This document shows positions 60,290 through 64,000 of a stretch of DNA of 64,000 nucleotides, one piece after another. The position numbers and the translations under genes were made by a program. The DNA is from Paracoccaceae bacterium (lineage in GTDB: Bacteria; Pseudomonadota; Alphaproteobacteria; Rhodobacterales; Rhodobacteraceae): positions 26,407 through 90,406 of the forward strand of contig PAPN01000021.1 in NCBI GenBank assembly GCA_002708925.1, read 5' to 3'. The number at the start of each line of letters is the position of its first letter. Positions within the stretch are counted from its first letter, which is position 1. The notes under the pieces were generated by a model. It worked only from the letters and a program-made list of their open reading frames with translations, did not search any database and was not told the origin of the DNA.

Positions 60290-61248
60290 GGCAAGCTGCC
60301 TGCCCAGCCCAGATCGGCCCAAGTCAGCCGGTGGCGGCTGGCCTCAGGGGCTGCGGGTGCCATTCCGGCATCATGTACCGTCAGTTCACGTGCAGGCAGC
60401 ACATAATCCACCCGCATCCAGCCCAAGCCCAGCCCACGCCAATCCACCGTGGGCTGGCCCGCCAGCGGATCCGTCAGGCGCGGATGCGACAGCAGCGCGT
60501 TGATCGCCATCTTCAACCCCTCGCCCTTGTCCGGATCGTTATTGGCATCCCCCAACAGAACAAACGGCCCCGTCAGATCATCCAGCAGATGGGCCCAGAA
60601 CAGCAGCTGATCCTTGTTGCGCAGCCCGTTACGATCCTCGGGGCCATCAAACACAGGCGGCGTGGCGTGGAATCCCAGCAGATCCAACGGCCCATCCGGC
60701 CCCGAAATCCGCACCCGCCAATGCCCGACCGAGGCCAGGCGCAGCCCCTGCCCGCCGACTCCCCAGGCCCGCCCCAGAGCGCGCCGGTCAATCCACGGCA
60801 GCTCGGACCAGAGCAAACCCGAATAGTCCTCGGCCTCGGCAATCGGATAGCGCGACAGCAGAACCATCCCGCCCTGCCCCGCGAACCGCCCGTATCCATG
60901 CGCATCCGCTGGCCCCTCGGCCCGGCCATCCCCGTTCAGATCATAGCCCGTGGGCACCCCGGTATTGGGCGGAAAAGCAAAGACATGTTGCAGGAAATGC
61001 CCCTGCTCTGTCACCCGGTCCCGCAGCGCGCGGGCCGCCAGCAATTGCGCATCATAGTCCACCCCCTGCAACAAAATCGCATCGGGCCGGGCCGCCGCAA
61101 TCACAGAGGCCACCGCCATCACCTGCTTCTCGGATCGCAAGACATCGCGCAACAGCAGCCCAGGCCCCTTGCGCGTCAGTTCGGTATTGAAAGTGGCAAT
61201 CCGCAGCGGCTCGGCCCAAAGAGGCGCGGCCAGCAGGCACAGCAGCAC
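60286..61248 (-). CDS. Endonuclease/exonuclease/phosphatase family protein, exported
   Basis: 320 residues. A short hydrophobic leader (VLLCLLAAPLWA) precedes EPLRIATFNTEL, the first metal-site block of the DNase I-like fold; LLGFHATPP, LLGDANNDPDKG (catalytic Asp-Asn) and the final SRHRLTWADL (His) complete it. NGDGRAEGP may be a surface metal loop. The start is uncertain; GTG at 61248, two bases after the upstream stop, is chosen because no ATG precedes the leader. Substrate (nucleic acid or phospholipid) unknown. Confidence 0.78.
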   Translation of the reverse strand: MLLCLLAAPLWAEPLRIATFNTELTRKGPGLLLRDVLRSEKQVMAVASVIAAARPDAILLQGVDYDAQLLAARALRDRVTEQGHFLQHVFAFPPNTGVPTGYDLNGDGRAEGPADAHGYGRFAGQGGMVLLSRYPIAEAEDYSGLLWSELPWIDRRALGRAWGVGGQGLRLASVGHWRVRISGPDGPLDLLGFHATPPVFDGPEDRNGLRNKDQLLFWAHLLDDLTGPFVLLGDANNDPDKGEGLKMAINALLSHPRLTDPLAGQPTVDWRGLGLGWMRVDYVLPARELTVHDAGMAPAAPEASRHRLTWADLGWAGSLP

Positions 61249-61250
61249 AA

Positions 61251-62096
61251 TCAGGCCGTTTGCAAGCCCTGCTCTTCGGTTTCGGCGGCCTCGGCGTAAG
61301 CGCGACGGCGCTTTTCCTCGATCATGTCGGCGACGCGCCCAATGGCGATCCCCCGCATAATCATCGAAGCCGGCACCAATGCCCATGCTGTCATCGTCCA
61401 TATCAGCGTCTGCGAATGCGCCAGTGAAATCGGGTCAACCAGAGTTGACATCAGCTTCACAATGGCCGGGATCAAGAATGGCAGAAGAAACCCTAACGCA
61501 ATGTTAATGCGCGCATCCCGATAGAGCCGCGGCAGCACATCGCCCATCGTCGGATCGAACATCGGCAGGTTCACCCAGACATTGAACGCCCCGTTACGGG
61601 CAGGCCAGCCCAGAAACCGCACATGCACAATGAAAAGGAACATCATCACCAGCGACACGAAATAGGCCAGCCCCGCCGCGATTCGCACATCCGCGATCAC
61701 CTCTTTGGGGGCGTTGACGGGCATCATCAGCACTACCAGACGGACCGGGGAATACGGGAAATCAATGGTATTGCCCAACAGCCGCCCGATCGCCGTCAGC
61801 CCCTGGCTAAGCTCAGACGGATGCACCTTACCGCGCGCGATGATCGTCAGAACCAGCACCAGAAACAGAACCGCCCCAAAGCGCAGCCGGTTAAAAGGCG
61901 GGGCATAGCGGAACTCGACCACGCTGGGGAATTCGCTGTTATATTCCAGAAAAGTCAGGATCGCGGCCACCAGCGTCAGGATCAGCACCAGCGCCGTGGA
62001 ATCGGAAAATGTTCCGGGCAGAAACACGGATGGCATAGCCACCAGAATAGCCACCAAAAACGCGCGAAACGCCGCGCCTGCAAATCGCTCGATCAC
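61251..62096 (-). CDS. Polytopic membrane protein of unknown function
   Basis: 281 residues with about seven hydrophobic segments (for example FLVAILVAMPSVFLPG, ALVLILTLVAAILTFL, LFLVLVLTIIARG, FVSLVMMFLFIVHVRFLGW, ALGFLLPFLIPAIV) and a charged C-terminal tail (EEKRRRAYAEAAETEE). Not recognised. Its stop is two bases before the exonuclease/phosphatase start, so the two form an operon. Confidence 0.72.
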   Translation of the reverse strand: MIERFAGAAFRAFLVAILVAMPSVFLPGTFSDSTALVLILTLVAAILTFLEYNSEFPSVVEFRYAPPFNRLRFGAVLFLVLVLTIIARGKVHPSELSQGLTAIGRLLGNTIDFPYSPVRLVVLMMPVNAPKEVIADVRIAAGLAYFVSLVMMFLFIVHVRFLGWPARNGAFNVWVNLPMFDPTMGDVLPRLYRDARINIALGFLLPFLIPAIVKLMSTLVDPISLAHSQTLIWTMTAWALVPASMIMRGIAIGRVADMIEEKRRRAYAEAAETEEQGLQTA

Positions 62097-62368
62097 TGCC
62101 CGATCCCTTCAAACTGGCCGAGCGCGATACGATGCCGCGCCCTGTGTCCAACTTGATCCCGCCTGCTTTGGCGGTATGCCTCATTCTTGCCCAAATGTTG
62201 CCTTCTTTCCCCAAGCGAGACAAGCGATAGACCAGTAAAAACCAAAAATTGGGGCGAAAACGTGGCAAATGTGGTGCCAGAATACATCAAGCACGCGGGC
62301 GAACTCTCAATAATTTGGCGTTAACGCAATATCTTGTGGGGCATAGTTCATGTGCCACAAATAGCAAA
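62097..62368. other. Intergenic region without a supported gene
   Basis: About 270 bases between the membrane protein start and the leuD terminator. AT-rich around 62300-62360; no RNA, repeat or convincing promoter pair was seen. Confidence 0.5.
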
Positions 62369-62388
62369 GACCGCCCGAAAGGGCGGCC
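62369..62388 (-). terminator. Terminator of leuD
   Basis: GACCGCCC-GAAA-GGGCGGCC; on the minus strand it is followed by TTTGC, 26 bases after the leuD stop. Confidence 0.75.
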
Positions 62389-62413
62389 TCTCTGTCATCC
62401 GGGGCGGTTTGGG

Positions 62414-63019
62414 TTACACCCAGGGGCGCTCGGCGCTCATGGCGCTCTCATACGAGGAGATCGCCTCGGCCTTCTCCAGTGTCAGGCCGATGTCGTCCAG
62501 GCCGTTCAGAAGGCAGTGTTTCTTGAACGCGTCCACCTCAAAGGGGATCACCTGACCGTCCGAGGTGGTGATTTCCTGGGCTTCCAGATCCACTGTCATC
62601 CGGGCGTTGGCGCCACGTTCGGCGTCTTCCATCAGGATGTCCACCTGCTCTTGCGGCAGGACGATGGGCAGGATGCCGTTCTTGAAGCAGTTGTTAAAGA
62701 AGATGTCCGCGAACGAGGTCGAAATCACGCATTTGATGCCGAAATCCTTGATCGCCCAGGGCGCGTGTTCGCGCGACGAGCCGCAGCCGAAGTTATCGCC
62801 CGCCACCAGAATTTCAGTGTCGCGATATTGCGGCTTGTTCAGCACAAAGTCAGGCAACTCATTGCCCTGACGGTCATAGCGCATCTCGTCGAACAGGTTC
62901 ACGCCCAGACCCGAGCGCTTGATCGTCTTCAGGAACACCTTGGGGATGATCATGTCGGTGTCGATATTCACCAGCGGCATGGGCGCGGCGATCCCGGTCA
63001 GTTTTTCGAATTTATCCAT
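62414..63019 (-). CDS. leuD: 3-isopropylmalate dehydratase small subunit
   Basis: 201-residue swivel-domain subunit. [19 protein letters not shown] at the N-terminus, [22 protein letters not shown] (seen as [14 protein letters not shown], ~75) and [13 protein letters not shown] are the LeuD signature. With LeuC it isomerises 2-isopropylmalate to 3-isopropylmalate. It lies 15 bases after the DUF4375-like gene. Confidence 0.97.
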   Translation of the reverse strand: MDKFEKLTGIAAPMPLVNIDTDMIIPKVFLKTIKRSGLGVNLFDEMRYDRQGNELPDFVLNKPQYRDTEILVAGDNFGCGSSREHAPWAIKDFGIKCVISTSFADIFFNNCFKNGILPIVLPQEQVDILMEDAERGANARMTVDLEAQEITTSDGQVIPFEVDAFKKHCLLNGLDDIGLTLEKAEAISSYESAMSAERPWV

Positions 63020-63034
63020 TAGGGAAATCCAATC

Positions 63035-63538
63035 CTATGTTTCCGCCCTTAGAAGAGCGTCGTGATTAATGACAGCAAACGATACGATCGCGTCGGCGAC
63101 GGGTGCATCGGCCTGATAGAAGAAGTCATCTTCGAGCTGCTCAAAGTGATCGAGCAGCCCGGCGAATTCCTCTGATTCTCCGACAAGGCGGCGAGTTGCC
63201 TCTGCAATTTGCGCCTCGGTCGCGTCTGAGGGCAGAGACATCGCCGACAATGCCCGGACCAACATCTGGTTAAGACCCGTCAGCCCCAGAACCCCCGTGG
63301 CCTGAACGCCTTTCGCTGCCCACGCAGTCTGAAGTTCGAAATAGCTGAACAAGCCACTCGACTGGATACAGCTATCCAACTGATAGGCCGAGAGAACATA
63401 CTGCTCGGCCTCCGACAACGCGGACAATCCTTCGTTCGCTTCTAGATCATGCAGAGCGCAACAGTATTCAACCCAACTGTCCGGATGCGACTTCAGCGCA
63501 TCCAGGCAGGCATTGGTTTTTTCCGTAGCGTTCAACAT
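63035..63538 (-). CDS. Acidic DUF4375/DMP19-like protein inserted between leuC and leuD
   Basis: 167 residues, strongly acidic (about 26 Asp/Glu against 7 Lys/Arg). QLDSCIQSSGLFSYFELQTAW resembles the core of the DUF4375 (DMP19) family, whose Neisseria member is a DNA-mimic protein. The gene is spaced 15 bases from leuC and 15 from leuD, so it would be co-transcribed, but its base composition looks less GC-rich than its neighbours, suggesting insertion. The ribosome site is weak. Family assignment is moderate. Confidence 0.6.
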   Translation of the reverse strand: MLNATEKTNACLDALKSHPDSWVEYCCALHDLEANEGLSALSEAEQYVLSAYQLDSCIQSSGLFSYFELQTAWAAKGVQATGVLGLTGLNQMLVRALSAMSLPSDATEAQIAEATRRLVGESEEFAGLLDHFEQLEDDFFYQADAPVADAIVSFAVINHDALLRAET

Positions 63539-63553
63539 TCTGGCACGTAACGG

Positions 63554-64000
63554 TTACATCAGCTCGCGGACGTCGGTCAGGTGGCCGGTGATGGCGGCAG
63601 CCGCGGCCATCGCGGGAGACACCAGATGGGTGCGGCCCTTATAGCCCTGACGCCCCTCGAAGTTGCGGTTCGAGGTCGAGGCGCAACGCTCGCCCTCGGA
63701 CAGCTGATCGGGGTTCATTGCCAGACACATGGAACAGCCCGCCAGACGCCATTCGAACCCGGCCTCTTTGAAGATGTCGGCCAGGCCTTCTTCTTCGGCC
63801 TGCGCACGCACCAGACCCGAGCCAGGCACGACCATGGCGCGCATCCCGTCCTTGATCTTTTTGCCTTTCAGGATCTCGGCGGCGGCGCGCAGGTCTTCGA
63901 TCCGGCCGTTGGTGCAGGACCCGATGAACACGGTGTCGATCTGGATGTCGGTCAGTTTCTGGCCGGCCTCCAGCCCCATGTATTCGATGGCGCGCTTGGC
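63554..64000 (-). CDS. leuC: 3-isopropylmalate dehydratase large subunit (truncated by the window end)
   Basis: C-terminal ~148 residues of the aconitase-family large subunit; the frame is open to the last base. Two iron-sulfur regions are visible: GSCTNGR (Cys) and [12 protein letters not shown] (Cys pair), followed by [14 protein letters not shown]. It partners LeuD in leucine synthesis; the N-terminal two thirds lie beyond the window. Confidence 0.95.
   Translation of the reverse strand, partial: AKRAIEYMGLEAGQKLTDIQIDTVFIGSCTNGRIEDLRAAAEILKGKKIKDGMRAMVVPGSGLVRAQAEEEGLADIFKEAGFEWRLAGCSMCLAMNPDQLSEGERCASTSNRNFEGRQGYKGRTHLVSPAMAAAAAITGHLTDVRELM

Noticed and set aside
1..64000. CRISPR arrays, transposases, toxin-antitoxin pairs or phage defence systems
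   Set aside because: No regularly spaced repeats, terminal inverted repeats with transposase, or recognised defence genes are visible.

Overview
The window is a stretch of GC-rich chromosome from an alphaproteobacterium, almost certainly a marine Rhodobacterales (Roseobacter-type) species. The basis is gene content: a TrcR/DUF1013 regulator, TIGR02300 and DUF1244 proteins, a YtoQ protein, a COQ9 protein, a ~319-residue malyl-CoA lyase of the ethylmalonyl-CoA pathway type, an HvrA-like H-NS protein, a CtrA-type TTAA-N7-TTAA box, and an aerobic benzoyl-CoA (box) cluster. No insertion sequences, phage genes, integrases or CRISPR arrays were seen. Genes are tightly packed, and five convergent pairs share four-base overlapping stop codons.

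Layout. 1-4.2 kb: the end of a cpdB-type phosphoesterase, the SRP RNA, rsgA, then a three-gene minus-strand operon (Zn protease, small protein, phosphatase). 4.4-10.8 kb: dnaX, ybaB and recR (interrupted by an antisense secreted-protein gene), an ornithine/lysine decarboxylase with a long leader, trcR, RNase T2. 10.8-22.2 kb: H-NS, quinone reductase, COQ9, rpsU, aldehyde dehydrogenase with its Fis-type regulator and an 18-bp palindrome, flavodoxin, GMC oxidoreductase, Lrp/ald pair, mscL, GST, YtoQ. 22.2-28.4 kb: rpmI-rplT-pheS-pheT and pyk. 28.5-35.2 kb: amidohydrolase, DUF1244, reductase, D-amino acid aminotransferase, the D-glutamate pair dgcN-dgcA and malyl-CoA lyase. 35.3-40.7 kb: Lrp/LysE, racemase-like protein, accA, GntR regulator, metallopeptidase, TIGR02300 protein and tRNA-Ala(GGC).

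40.8-53.1 kb is the main accessory island: aerobic benzoate degradation through benzoyl-CoA. bclA makes benzoyl-CoA, BoxA and BoxB epoxidise it, BoxC opens the ring, and crotonase, 3-hydroxyacyl-CoA dehydrogenase and thioesterase genes lie beside them. BoxR (HTH plus shikimate-kinase-like domain) is the likely benzoyl-CoA-responsive repressor. Pairs of a 14-bp inverted-repeat element of the form TGC-N8-GCA lie upstream of all four transcription units (boxCBA, boxR, bclA and a TRAP solute-binding protein), which gives a coherent predicted regulon. A 54-residue Cys-rich protein between boxB and boxA is an undescribed candidate partner. The semialdehyde dehydrogenase (boxD/boxZ) and TRAP membrane subunits are not in the window.

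53.5-56.7 kb encodes a compact signalling set (REC plus degenerate GGDEF-like protein, Hpt protein, CheY-like protein, hybrid-free histidine kinase). It is followed by tRNA-Pro(CGG), leuB, a LysR regulator with a divergent oxidoreductase, an exonuclease/phosphatase family protein, a membrane protein, and leuD with a very acidic DUF4375-like gene between leuD and the truncated leuC.
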